Shown here: positions 1 to 9,787 of the stretch, in pieces | Layout: each line of letters starts with the position of its first letter | How positions within the stretch are numbered: the first letter of the stretch is position 1 | Assembly: GCF_014837175.1 (NCBI RefSeq) | Contig: NZ_JACYFR010000003.1 | Span: forward strand, 248,001-312,000 | Direction of reading: 5' to 3' | Length of the DNA: 64,000 bases | From: Cellulomonas sp. JH27-2 | GTDB taxonomy: Bacteria > Actinomycetota > Actinomycetes > Actinomycetales > Cellulomonadaceae | Notes under the pieces: generated by a model | Database searches by the model: none | Seen by the model: only the letters and a program-made list of their open reading frames with translations | What the model was told of the DNA's origin: nothing | Made by a program: the position numbers and the translations under genes

Positions 1-2382
1 ATCGGGCTGCGCGCGATGTACGTCTCGGACGGCCCCGCCGGCGTGCGCGGCGTCTCCGAGGACGGTTCCGAGACGTCCGCGTCGTTCCCCGCGCCGAGCG
101 CCCTGGCCGCGACGTGGGACGTGGACCTGGCCGACGAGGTGGGCGCGCTGTTCGCGTCCGAGGCCCGCCGCCACGGCGTCGACCTCGTGCTCGCCCCGCA
201 GGTGAACCTGCAGCGCACGCCCGTCGGCGGCCGCCACTTCGAGTGCTACTCCGAGGACCCGGTCCTCACCGGCGACATCGCCGTGCACGTCGTCCGCGCC
301 GCCCAGGACCGCGGCGTCGGCATGTGCGTCAAGCACTTCGTCGCCAACGACTCCGAGACGCAGCGCACGTCCTACCTGGCCAAGGTCGACGAGCGCACGC
401 TGCGCGAGGTCTACCTGGCGCCGTTCGAGCGCCTGGTCCACGACGCACAGGCATGGTCGGTCATGGGCGCCTACTCCGGCATCGACGACGGCACCACCGC
501 CGCGCCGGCCCTCGAGCACCGCCCGCTGCTGACCGGCGTCCTCAAGGAGGAGTGGGGCTTCGACGGCGTCGTCGTCAGCGACTGGGTCGCCACCAAGTCC
601 GTGACCGGCGCGGTCGACGGCGGCATGGACCTGCAGATGCCCGGCCCCGACGGCCCGTGGGGCGACGGCCTGCTGGCTGCCGTCCTGGCCGGCGAGGTCG
701 ACGAGGCGGCCATCGACGAGAAGGTCGACCGGATGCTGCTCATGGCGGCGCGCGTCGGTGCGCTCGCCGGGCAGGACGGCGCGGGCGAGCAGCGCGACCA
801 GGTCTTCGCGGTCGACGTGGCCGACGTGCTGCGCCGCCTCGTCGGGCGCTCGATGGTCGTCCTGCGCGACGAGCGAGGCGCGCTGCCGCTGGTCGAGAAG
901 GTCGAGCGCGTCGCGCTCGTCGGCCCCAACGCCGTCGCACCGTTCGTGCAGGGCGGCGGGTCCGCCTACGTCCGCCCGGACCGCTCCTCGACCCCGGCCG
1001 CCGCGCTGCGCGAGGCGCTCGGCGCCGAGGTGTCCGTGCACGCGGGTGCCGTCTCCCGGATGCTGCCTCCCCAGCTCGACCTGGCCGGCCGGTGCCGCAC
1101 CCCTGACGGCCGGCCGGGTGCGCTCGTCGAGGTGCTCGACGCGGCCGGTGACGTCGTCGAGTCGCACGTCATGACCGCGTGGAACGGGTGGTTCCGCGAG
1201 CCCGCGCCGCAGGCCGCGACGCTGCGCATCCGCGCCACCGTCGCGCTCGAGGAGCCCGGCGAGCACGAGGTGGGCGTCGGGACCGTCGGCTTCCACCGCA
1301 TCACGGTGGGCGGCGAGGTCCTGTCCAGCGCCGAGCACCTGGTGGGCGCCGAGGTCATCCTCGACTCGAGCGTCAACGCCCCGACCCCGGTGGTGCTGAA
1401 GGTCCGGGTCGACGAGCCGACGACCATCGACATCGATGCCACCGTCCAGGCTGTGCACCCCGTCGGGTACGCGTCCTTCGCCCGCGCCGAGCTGGTCCAC
1501 CGCACGCCCGGCACGTCGCCCGACGAGCTGCTCGCCGCGGCCGTCGAGGCTGCTGCCGCGGCCCACCTGGCGGTCGTCGTCGTCGGGACCAACGAGGAGA
1601 TCGAGTCCGAGGGCTACGACCGCACCTCGCTCGCGCTGCCCGGCACGCAGGACGAGCTGGTCCGCGCCGTGCTGGCGGCCAACCCGAACACCGTCGTCGT
1701 CGTCAACGCCGGCGCACCCGTGCTGCTGCCGTGGCTCGACGAGGCACCATGCGTGGTGTGGGGCTGGCTCGGCGGCCAGGAGTGGCCCGAGGCGCTCGGC
1801 GACGTGCTGGTCGGACGCACCGAGCCGTCGGGCCGCCTGCCCTGGACGCTGCCCGCGGACGAGGCCGACGTCCCGGTGCCCGACGCGATCCCCGTGGACG
1901 GCGTCGTCGACTACCACGAGGGCGTCCACGTCGGGTACCGCTCGTGGCTGCGCCTGGACCGCACGCCCGCCGCGCCCTTCGGGCACGGCCTGGGCTGGAC
2001 CACGTGGGAGCACGACGAGGCGTCCGCGGTGGTGGAGGCCGACGGCAGCGTCGTCGTGACCGCCACCGTGCGCAACACCGGCCGCCGCGCGGGCCGCGAG
2101 GTCGTGCAGGTCTACGTCGAGCCCCCGGAGGGGACGCCCACGGGCGACCGTCCGGTGCGCTGGCTCGGCGCCTTTGCCGTCGTGCACGCCGAACCCGGCA
2201 CCCGCACGACCATCCCTGTCCGGGTGGACGCACGTGCGTTCCGGACCTGGGACACCGAACGGTCCGGGTGGGTCACCCCGCCCGGGACGTACCGGATCAG
2301 GGTCGGCCGCTCGTCGGGCGACCTCCGCCAGACCGTCGAGGTGGAGCTCCAAGACTCCGTCGCGACGCGCCCCGACAGCTAG
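1..2382 (+). CDS. GH3 family beta-glucosidase-type glycoside hydrolase, 5' end outside window
   Basis: The reading frame is open from base 1, and the first codons lead into the conserved SDGPAGVRG segment of GH3 enzymes, so the true start lies upstream. The catalytic nucleophile is the Asp of VVSDW (codon at 580-582), followed by GMDLQMPG. A PA14-like insertion (about nt 1080-1470) interrupts the second GH3 domain, as in many beta-glucosidases. The second domain resumes with VVVVGTNEEIESEGYDR, and the C-terminus (VRNTGRRAGREVVQVYV) is the fibronectin-III-like domain. No signal peptide can be judged. Family knowledge: removal of non-reducing terminal sugars from beta-linked oligosaccharides, here probably cytoplasmic. 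The adjacent ABC operon suggests it hydrolyses imported oligosaccharides; the exact sugar is unknown. Confidence 0.93.
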   Translation: MGLRAMYVSDGPAGVRGVSEDGSETSASFPAPSALAATWDVDLADEVGALFASEARRHGVDLVLAPQVNLQRTPVGGRHFECYSEDPVLTGDIAVHVVRAAQDRGVGMCVKHFVANDSETQRTSYLAKVDERTLREVYLAPFERLVHDAQAWSVMGAYSGIDDGTTAAPALEHRPLLTGVLKEEWGFDGVVVSDWVATKSVTGAVDGGMDLQMPGPDGPWGDGLLAAVLAGEVDEAAIDEKVDRMLLMAARVGALAGQDGAGEQRDQVFAVDVADVLRRLVGRSMVVLRDERGALPLVEKVERVALVGPNAVAPFVQGGGSAYVRPDRSSTPAAALREALGAEVSVHAGAVSRMLPPQLDLAGRCRTPDGRPGALVEVLDAAGDVVESHVMTAWNGWFREPAPQAATLRIRATVALEEPGEHEVGVGTVGFHRITVGGEVLSSAEHLVGAEVILDSSVNAPTPVVLKVRVDEPTTIDIDATVQAVHPVGYASFARAELVHRTPGTSPDELLAAAVEAAAAAHLAVVVVGTNEEIESEGYDRTSLALPGTQDELVRAVLAANPNTVVVVNAGAPVLLPWLDEAPCVVWGWLGGQEWPEALGDVLVGRTEPSGRLPWTLPADEADVPVPDAIPVDGVVDYHEGVHVGYRSWLRLDRTPAAPFGHGLGWTTWEHDEASAVVEADGSVVVTATVRNTGRRAGREVVQVYVEPPEGTPTGDRPVRWLGAFAVVHAEPGTRTTIPVRVDARAFRTWDTERSGWVTPPGTYRIRVGRSSGDLRQTVEVELQDSVATRPDS

Positions 2383-2403
2383 GCCCGCACGACCCACGCA
2401 GTC

Positions 2404-2428
2404 TCGACGTGGTCCGCAGTCACGTCGA
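2404..2428. terminator. Small inverted repeat after the GH3 gene
   Basis: Perfect 8-bp arms (TCGACGTG at 2404-2411, CACGTCGA at 2421-2428) around a 9-nt loop, 22 bp past the GH3 stop. There is no T-run. It could end GH3 transcription or be an operator for the transporter operon; the remainder of 2383-2524 shows only the ribosome binding site of the next gene. Confidence 0.4.
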
Positions 2429-2524
2429 CATCGAACCGAGACGTGTTCGTTGCCCCAACGACGCATCTCACGACTTACCGTCATCGCAGTTTCCGCAGGA
2501 GACAGAAAGTGCAAGGAGGCACTC

Positions 2525-4234
2525 GTGATCAAGCGCAAGCTCGTCGGGATCGTGGCCGGTGTGGCCGCCATCTCGCTGCTCGCCACGGCCTGCACGTCGG
2601 ACGACAACAAGTCCGGCGACAAGCCCAGCTCCAGCTCGTCGGGCGACGCCGCCAAGGCGACCCGCTCGGACAAGGTCCTGGTCGTCGGCATGCCGAACGG
2701 CCAGCAGAAGGCCAACCAGAACCCCCTCGCCACCGGCTCGGCATCCCTGTCCCAGGGCTACGCCTTCGCGGTGTACGAGTCCTTGATGCAGATCAACGAG
2801 CTGAAGCCGACCGACCCCCCGACCCCCTGGCTGGCCCAGTCGGTCGAGTGGAACGAGGACTCGACGGTCGCCACGATCACGCCGCGCGCGGGTGTGAAGT
2901 GGTCGGACGGTCAGGACTTCACGGCCGAGGACATCGCGTTCTCGATCCAGCTCCGCAAGGACCACAAGGAGCTGAACACCGACTTCCCCGACCAGTACAA
3001 GTCGATCGAGACCGACGGCAAGACCGTCACGGTGACGTTCACCACGGGTGAGTACGTCAACCGCGACAAGCTCCTCAAGCTCCTGATCGTCCCCAAGCAC
3101 CTCTGGGAGGGCCAGGACCCGGTCAAGTGGACCGACGACGAGATGATCGGGACCGGCCCGTTCAAGCTCAAGTCGTTCACGCCGCAGTCGCAGGTGCTCG
3201 AGCCCAACGACACCTACTGGGGCACCAAGCCGCTCGTCGGCGGCCTGCGCTACGACGCGTTCAACGACAACAACGGTCTGACGACCGCCCTGACCACCGG
3301 CCAGGCGCAGTGGGGCTGGACCTTCATCCCCAACTACGAGAAGACGTTCATCGCCAAGGACCCGGAGCACTACGCCCAGGTCGCCGGTGGTGGCTTCGGC
3401 GTCGACGTCCTGTTCCTGAACAACGCCAAGGGCCCGTTCAAGGACCCGGCGCTGCGCAAGGCGCTCAACATGGTCGTCGACCGCGCGGACATCTCGGTGA
3501 CGGCCGGCTACGGCGTGTGGCCGCAGATCAAGAGCGTGACCGGTCTGCCGCAGCCGTCGGGTGACGCGTTCATCTCCGACGCCTACAAGGGCCAGGAGCT
3601 CTCGGTGGACGTCGACGGCGCCAAGAAGGTGCTGACGGACGCCGGCTACACGTGGGACAGCAAGGGTGCGCTCATGGACCCGAGCGGTGCCGCGGTGAAG
3701 TTCACGCTGACCGACCCGACGGGCTGGACCGACTACCTCGACGCCCTGGGCATCATCAAGGAGGGGGCGACCAAGCTGGGCGCCGTCGCCGACGTCAAGG
3801 GTGCCGTCCAGGACACCTGGTTCAACGACATCATCCCCAACGGCAACTTCGACGCCACGCTGCACTGGACCGACGGTGGCAGCACGCCGTGGAACATGTA
3901 CTCGAACATCATGGACGGCGCCTCGTACGCCGACCTGGGCAAGCCGGCCACGTGGAACTTCGGCCGGTACAAGAACGACGAGGTCACCCAGGCGCTCGCC
4001 TCGTACAAGGCCGCGACCAACGACGCCGACCGCCAGAAGGCGCTCGACGTGGTCCAGAAGCACTTCGTCGAGGACGTCCCCGGCCTGGTCATCTGGTCGC
4101 GTCCCGCCGTCGCGCAGTACTCGACGGTCAACTACACGGGCTTCCCGACCGACAAGGACCCGTACGCGAACCCGCAGCCGACGGGTCCGCAGGCGGCGCT
4201 CATCCTGTCGAAGCTCGTCCCGACGCAGGACTGA
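2525..4234 (+). CDS. ABC transporter substrate-binding lipoprotein (SBP family 5)
   Basis: This 569-residue protein starts at GTG 2525, chosen because AAGGAGG (2513-2519) sits 5 bp upstream and because a lipoprotein signal follows directly: basic KRK, a hydrophobic stretch and lipobox LATAC with Cys23 as the lipidated residue. A Ser-rich tether precedes a typical SBP_bac_5 body ([39 protein letters not shown]). The protein would sit on the outer face of the membrane and deliver ligand to the permeases encoded downstream. SBP5 proteins are named for peptides, but many in cellulolytic actinobacteria and Thermotoga bind cello- or manno-oligosaccharides. Next to GH3 that reading is more likely, though it is inference. 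Confidence 0.92.
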   Translation: MIKRKLVGIVAGVAAISLLATACTSDDNKSGDKPSSSSSGDAAKATRSDKVLVVGMPNGQQKANQNPLATGSASLSQGYAFAVYESLMQINELKPTDPPTPWLAQSVEWNEDSTVATITPRAGVKWSDGQDFTAEDIAFSIQLRKDHKELNTDFPDQYKSIETDGKTVTVTFTTGEYVNRDKLLKLLIVPKHLWEGQDPVKWTDDEMIGTGPFKLKSFTPQSQVLEPNDTYWGTKPLVGGLRYDAFNDNNGLTTALTTGQAQWGWTFIPNYEKTFIAKDPEHYAQVAGGGFGVDVLFLNNAKGPFKDPALRKALNMVVDRADISVTAGYGVWPQIKSVTGLPQPSGDAFISDAYKGQELSVDVDGAKKVLTDAGYTWDSKGALMDPSGAAVKFTLTDPTGWTDYLDALGIIKEGATKLGAVADVKGAVQDTWFNDIIPNGNFDATLHWTDGGSTPWNMYSNIMDGASYADLGKPATWNFGRYKNDEVTQALASYKAATNDADRQKALDVVQKHFVEDVPGLVIWSRPAVAQYSTVNYTGFPTDKDPYANPQPTGPQAALILSKLVPTQD

Positions 4235-4260
4235 ACGTCGTCCTGACGACCTGAGCACGT

Positions 4261-4294
4261 GGTGCGGCGGGCGTGAACCTGCGCCCGCCGCACC
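4261..4294 (+). terminator. Strong hairpin between binding-protein and ATPase genes
   Basis: Perfect 13-bp arms (4261-4273 and 4282-4294, left arm GGTGCGGCGGGCG) with an 8-nt loop, 26 bp after the SBP stop and without a T-run. In ABC operons such intercistronic stems usually protect the binding-protein mRNA or partly terminate, so the lipoprotein is made in excess. Confidence 0.7.
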
Positions 4295-4338
4295 GGCGTG
4301 CCCTCGCTGTAGACCGAACTCTCCCCCAGGTGATTCCG

Positions 4339-5484
4339 ATGAGCACTCAGCCCCCGGCCCCCCCGCCGTCACCCCAGCGTGGCGGACCCTCCGACGACGT
4401 CCCCGTGCTGGCCGCGGTCGACCTGCGCAAGCACTTCCCCGTGCGCGGCTTCCGGTCGCAGCAGGTCGTGCACGCGGTCGACGACGTGAACCTCGAGCTG
4501 CACCGCGGGCGCGTGGTCGCCCTCGTCGGCGAGTCGGGGTCCGGCAAGTCGACGATCGCCCGGCTGCTCGCGCAGCTCATGCCGGCGACGGGCGGCCAGA
4601 TCCTGCTGCACGGCGAGGACGCGCGCGTGAAGAACCGCCGCGGCTTCCGCCGGTACGTGCGCCGGGTCCAGATGATCTTCCAGGACCCCTTCGGGTCGCT
4701 GAACCCGATCCACACGATCCGCTACACGCTCACGCGCAGCGTCAAGATCCACCAGGGCAACCTGCGCGGCAAGGAGCTGGAGGCGGCGCTCACCCAGCTC
4801 CTCGAGCGCGTGCAGCTCACGCCTCCGTCGCGCTACATCGACAAGTTCCCGCACGAGCTGTCCGGCGGTCAGCGTCAGCGCGTCGCCATCGCCCGCGCGC
4901 TGGCCGCGGACCCTGAGGTGCTGCTGGCCGACGAGCCGATCTCGATGCTCGACGTCTCGATCCGCCTCGGCATCCTCAACCTGCTGCGCGACCTGCGCGA
5001 CCGGCTGCAGATCGCCATCCTCTACATCACGCACGACATCGCGTCGGCCCGGTACTTCGCCGACCGCACGATGGTCATGTACGCCGGCCGCGTCGTCGAG
5101 ACCGGTGACTCCGAGTCCGTGACGCAGGACCCCAAGCACCCGTACACCCAGCTGCTGGTGCGGTCCGCGCCGGACCCCGACGACCTCGACGCCCGCGCCC
5201 GCGGCGCCCGCGGCGAGGCCCCGAGCCTCGTCCGCCCGCCCACGGGCTGCCGGTTCAACCCGCGCTGCCCGTTCGCCAACGAGCTGTGCCGCACCGAGGT
5301 GCCGCCGCTGCTCGCCGTCGGCGAGGGCCGCGAGGCCGCGTGCTGGGGCTACGCCGACCGCGGCGACCGGCCTGAGCTCGGGGAGCTGCTGGACGTCTAC
5401 GGTGACCGGCCTGCCGTCGACGTCTCCGTGATCGAGGCCCTGGACGCGACCGTCCCCGGCCCGAGGAAGGGGGACGACCGATGA
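4339..5484 (+). CDS. ABC transporter ATP-binding protein, Opp/Dpp type (first)
   Basis: A 381-residue ATPase starting at ATG 4339; GTG 4330 in the same frame is an alternative, and neither has a strong ribosome binding site. Walker A is GESGSGKST (residues 64-72). The signature [15 protein letters not shown], Walker [10 protein letters not shown] and H-loop ITHDI follow. The C-terminal oligopeptide-transporter extension carries the cysteine pattern [14 protein letters not shown], typical of OppD/OppF proteins that can hold an iron-sulfur cluster. It powers the transporter with the second ATPase at 7455. The Pro-rich N-terminus is unconserved. The stop overlaps the next start by ATGA, indicating translational coupling. 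Confidence 0.93.
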   Translation: MSTQPPAPPPSPQRGGPSDDVPVLAAVDLRKHFPVRGFRSQQVVHAVDDVNLELHRGRVVALVGESGSGKSTIARLLAQLMPATGGQILLHGEDARVKNRRGFRRYVRRVQMIFQDPFGSLNPIHTIRYTLTRSVKIHQGNLRGKELEAALTQLLERVQLTPPSRYIDKFPHELSGGQRQRVAIARALAADPEVLLADEPISMLDVSIRLGILNLLRDLRDRLQIAILYITHDIASARYFADRTMVMYAGRVVETGDSESVTQDPKHPYTQLLVRSAPDPDDLDARARGARGEAPSLVRPPTGCRFNPRCPFANELCRTEVPPLLAVGEGREAACWGYADRGDRPELGELLDVYGDRPAVDVSVIEALDATVPGPRKGDDR

Positions 5485-6461
5485 GGTTCTTCGTCCGCCG
5501 CATCATCTTCTACGCGATCACGCTGTGGGCAGCGATCACGATCAACTTCTTCATCCCGCGCGTCATGCCGGGCGACCCGGTGCAGGCCGCGATCGCCGCG
5601 GGCGGCGGGACCATCAGCCCGGACGCCATCCCCGCGCTGCAGGCCCTGTTCGGCATCGACCCGACGCAGTCGCTGTGGTCGCAGTACGTCGACTACCTGC
5701 AGATGCTCGCGCACGGCGACCTCGGCACGTCGTTCACGTACATCGGCTCGCCCGTGCTGGACGTCATCAAGCAGGCGCTGCCGTGGACCATCGGGCTGGT
5801 CGGCATCGCGACGATCATCAGCTTCGTGATCGGCACGCTGATCGGGAGCGGCATCGGCTGGCGCCGCGGAACGTGGGCCGACTCGCTGCTGCCGATCTCG
5901 ACCTTCTTCTCTGCGGTGCCGTACTTCTGGCTCGCCCTGATCGCCATCGCGATCTTCTCCGTGGCGCTGGGCTGGTTCCCGTCGAGCGGGTCCTACGACC
6001 GCAACATGGTGCCCAACCTGTCCTGGGACTTCATCGGCTCGGTGATCTACTACGGCACCCTGCCTGCGCTGACGATCGTCATCTCGTCGATCTCGGGCTG
6101 GATCCTGGGCATGCGCAACATGATGGTGACGGTCTCGTCGGAGGACTACGTGACCGTCGCCCAGGCCAAGGGCCTCTCGGAGCGCAAGGTGCTGTTCGGC
6201 TACGCCGCGCGCAACGCGATCCTGCCGCAGGTCTCCAGCTTCGCGCTGTCCCTCGGCTTCATCGTCGGCGGCACGCTGATCATGGAGATCGTCTTCTCCT
6301 ACCAGGGCATCGGGTTCCTGCTGTTCAACGCGGTCAACGCCAAGGACTACCCCCTCATGCAGGGCTGCTTCCTGGTGATCACGATCGCCGTCCTGGCGGC
6401 CAACATCCTGGCCGACTTCGTCTACGGCGCGCTCGACCCGCGCACCCGTCAGGAGGGTTGA
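5481..6461 (+). CDS. ABC transporter permease, DppB/OppB type
   Basis: A 326-residue inner-membrane permease whose ATG overlaps the preceding stop (ATGA, 5481-5484). It begins with a membrane segment ([22 protein letters not shown]) followed by the PRVMPGDPV motif characteristic of the B-type subunit. About six membrane helices follow, with the coupling-loop EAA-like segment [28 protein letters not shown] that contacts the ATPase. Length and order match OppB/DppB. It pairs with the downstream C-type permease to form the channel. Confidence 0.94.
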   Translation: MRFFVRRIIFYAITLWAAITINFFIPRVMPGDPVQAAIAAGGGTISPDAIPALQALFGIDPTQSLWSQYVDYLQMLAHGDLGTSFTYIGSPVLDVIKQALPWTIGLVGIATIISFVIGTLIGSGIGWRRGTWADSLLPISTFFSAVPYFWLALIAIAIFSVALGWFPSSGSYDRNMVPNLSWDFIGSVIYYGTLPALTIVISSISGWILGMRNMMVTVSSEDYVTVAQAKGLSERKVLFGYAARNAILPQVSSFALSLGFIVGGTLIMEIVFSYQGIGFLLFNAVNAKDYPLMQGCFLVITIAVLAANILADFVYGALDPRTRQEG

Positions 6462-6462
6462 C

Positions 6463-7454
6463 ATGAGCATCGACTCAGAGGTCCTGGAGAGGGACCTGGA
6501 CGTCGCGCAGGAGGCCGCCGCGCCCACCTCGCCGCGGCGCAAGTTCCTGTTCATGCGCAACACCAAGGCGCTGACGGGACTGGTGATCCTCGGGTTCTTC
6601 ACGCTGATGGCGATCATCGGCCCGTGGATCGCACCGTACGACCCCGACGCGCGCAGCAAGGACGTCCTGCAGCCGCCGTCGTGGGACCACCTGTTCGGCA
6701 CCACGCACATCGGCCAGGACGTGTTCTCGCAGATCCTGGTCGGGACGCGCGGCGTGATGGTCGTCGGCTTCGTCGCCGGCATCGTGGCGACCACGATCGG
6801 CGTGCTGATCGGCGTCACGGCGGGGTACATCGGCGGGTTCGGCGACGAGGGCCTGTCGGCGCTGTCGAACGTGTTCCTGGTCATCCCCCAGCTGCCGCTC
6901 ATCATCATCATCGCCGGCCAGCTGCCGTCGGCCGGCGGTCTGACCGTGGCGCTGGTGATCGCGGCGACCGGCTGGGCGTGGGGTGCTCGCGTGCTCCGCG
7001 CGCAGACGCTGTCGCTGCGCAAGCGGGACTTCATCGAGGCGGCCCGCGCCAACGGGGAGAAGTCCTGGCGCATCATCACCGCGGAGATCCTGCCCAACCT
7101 CACGGCCATCATCGCCGCCGGCTTCGTCGGGACCGTCGGCTTCGCCGTCCTGTCGCAGATCACGCTGTCGTTCATCGGCATCACGAGCGTCAGCGAGTGG
7201 AACTGGGGCACGGTGCTCTTCTGGGCGCAGGCGCAGCTCGCGCTCCAGCAGGGAGCGTGGTGGTGGTTCGTCCCCGCCGGCCTGTGCATCGCGCTGCTGG
7301 GCATGAGCCTGACGCTGATCAACTTCGGCATCGACGAGTTCGTCAACCCCCGCCTGCGCAGCACGGGCCTGAACGCCCGCAAGCTCCGCAAGCGTCAGAT
7401 CCGCCCCCGCATCGGCTTCACGCCGGTGGTGCACGAGGCCAAGGAGGACCGGTC

Positions 7455-7458
<4 letters not shown>
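6463..7458 (+). CDS. ABC transporter permease, DppC/OppC type
   Basis: A 331-residue permease starting 1 bp after the upstream stop. A cytoplasmic N-terminal tail of about 40 residues leads to the first membrane helix (TGLVILGFFTLMAIIGPWIAPYDP), with the DHLFGTTHIGQDVFSQILVG motif of OppC_N proteins. The coupling loop is DFIEAARANGEKSWRIITAEILPN. The C-terminus is basic and cytoplasmic. It is the heterodimer partner of the permease at 5481. The stop codon overlaps the next ATG. Confidence 0.94.
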
Positions 7459-8546
<1,088 letters not shown>

Positions 8547-8549
8547 ACG

Positions 8550-8593
8550 GGTGCCGTCCCGCCCCCGCCTGTGCAGCAGGGCGGGGCGGCACC
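8550..8593 (+). terminator. Terminator hairpin of the ABC operon
   Basis: 15-nt arms (8550-8564 and 8579-8593) with one mismatch, very GC-rich, starting 4 bp after the last transporter gene. No T-run, as is common for actinobacterial terminators. Confidence 0.75.
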
Positions 8594-8693
8594 ACCACAC
8601 CCCTCGTGGGCGCCCACCGCGTCACTTCAGCACCCCATTCCTCAGGTCCCGGGCCAGCCCGTCGCACCTGGCTCTGCATCCGGCTCTGCATTC

Positions 8694-8766
8694 GGTGGTT
8701 GCACGCATGGTTGCAGCGCACGCGCCCGTGACGGGCACGACCGCTGCAACCATCCCTGCCATCACC
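8694..8766. repeat. Dispersed inverted repeat, copy A
   Basis: 23-nt arms (8694-8716 and 8744-8766) pair at 19 positions, with a perfect inner core ATGGTTGCAG/CTGCAACCAT and a GC-rich loop that can fold again (CGCCCGTGACGGGC). The same design recurs at 12579-12649 and 62416-62510. A 12-bp direct repeat (GGCTCTGCATCC, GGCTCTGCATTC) sits just upstream at 8670-8693. It lies between two co-directional genes; the rest of 8594-8833 shows no gene. Confidence 0.75.
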
Positions 8767-8833
8767 GGCCCGCGGCCCGACTGGGCGTGGGCGTGTGCCG
8801 CGACGGTGGGTGCACTGACCTACGGTTTCCTCC

Positions 8834-9712
8834 ATGAGCGCACGACGAGCAGCACCGCTGGTGGCGCTGTGCGCCGCCGTCGTGCTCGTGTCGGTCGTGG
8901 GCGTGTGGGTGCTGTGGCGCGTGTTCGTCGATACCTTCACGGGGCAGACGGTGGACCAGGCGGCGCTGACGGGGGCCGCGTACGGCCAGAACCAGCTGTG
9001 GCGCGTGGCCGAGCCGCTGCTCGACGTGGTCTCGGTCAGCTTCATCGTCGTCGTGCTGCTCTCCGCCGTGGTGATCGCGGTGGTCCGGCGGCGGTGGGAG
9101 CTCGCGGTGCAGGCGGCGATCGTGATGGTGGGCGCCAACCTCACGACGCAGGTGCTCAAGAAGTGGGTCCTCGACCGGCCCGAGCTCGGCGTCCCGGGCG
9201 GCTACGGCAACACGCTGCCCAGCGGCCACACGACTGTCGCGGCGTCCGCGTCCGTGGTGCTCATGCTCGTCGTGCCGCCACGCGTCCGTCCGTGGGCCGC
9301 GGCGCTGGGTGCGCTCTACACGACGGCGACGGGCGTCTCCACGCTCGTCGGGCAGTGGCACCGCCCGTCCGACGTGGTGGCCGCGGTGCTCGTCGTCCTG
9401 GCGTGGACCGCCGCGACGTGCGCGCTGGCCGTCCTGACACCTCGCTGGGACGTTCCTGTGGATCGTGCGCCCGTTCCCCCAGCAACCCGTGCCATGCTCG
9501 TGGTGCTCTCCGCGCTGGGGACAGCGGCCGCCGTCGTGGCGGGCGCAGCCCTGTCGTCGAGCTGGTCCCACGCAGCTGACCTGACCACCCGTTCCGACCT
9601 GCTGACCGCCTACCTGGGCGGCGCCGCAGGCACCGGGGCGGCGGCGTTCTGGGCGTTCACGATCATGCTCTGGCTGCGGCAGGCCGCGGCGTCGGGATTG
9701 CCGCGGGCTTGA
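8834..9712 (+). CDS. PAP2-family membrane phosphatase
   Basis: A 292-residue integral membrane protein with about six helices and the active-site pieces of the PAP2/acid phosphatase superfamily: KKWVLDRP (related to the first motif), LPSGHTT (second motif) and GQWHRPSDV (third motif, with the catalytic-pair His and Asp). Such enzymes dephosphorylate undecaprenyl diphosphate, phosphatidic acid or similar lipid phosphates at the membrane. The C-terminal extension after the core (about residues 200-290) adds two more hydrophobic stretches. The start ATG 8834 directly precedes the first membrane helix. The substrate cannot be read from sequence. Confidence 0.85.
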   Translation: MSARRAAPLVALCAAVVLVSVVGVWVLWRVFVDTFTGQTVDQAALTGAAYGQNQLWRVAEPLLDVVSVSFIVVVLLSAVVIAVVRRRWELAVQAAIVMVGANLTTQVLKKWVLDRPELGVPGGYGNTLPSGHTTVAASASVVLMLVVPPRVRPWAAALGALYTTATGVSTLVGQWHRPSDVVAAVLVVLAWTAATCALAVLTPRWDVPVDRAPVPPATRAMLVVLSALGTAAAVVAGAALSSSWSHAADLTTRSDLLTAYLGGAAGTGAAAFWAFTIMLWLRQAAASGLPRA

Positions 9713-9787
9713 CGGAAGGTCGTAGAGTCCGCAGCGGTGGAGTGATCGCGGGCCGTCCGGCTCGTGAACCGGTAGGAAGGCCGTGGA

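Noticed and set aside
2174..2524. Longer start for the SBP5 lipoprotein overlapping GH3
   Set aside because: The lipoprotein signal and AAGGAGG mark GTG 2525; upstream sequence reads the GH3 gene in another frame.
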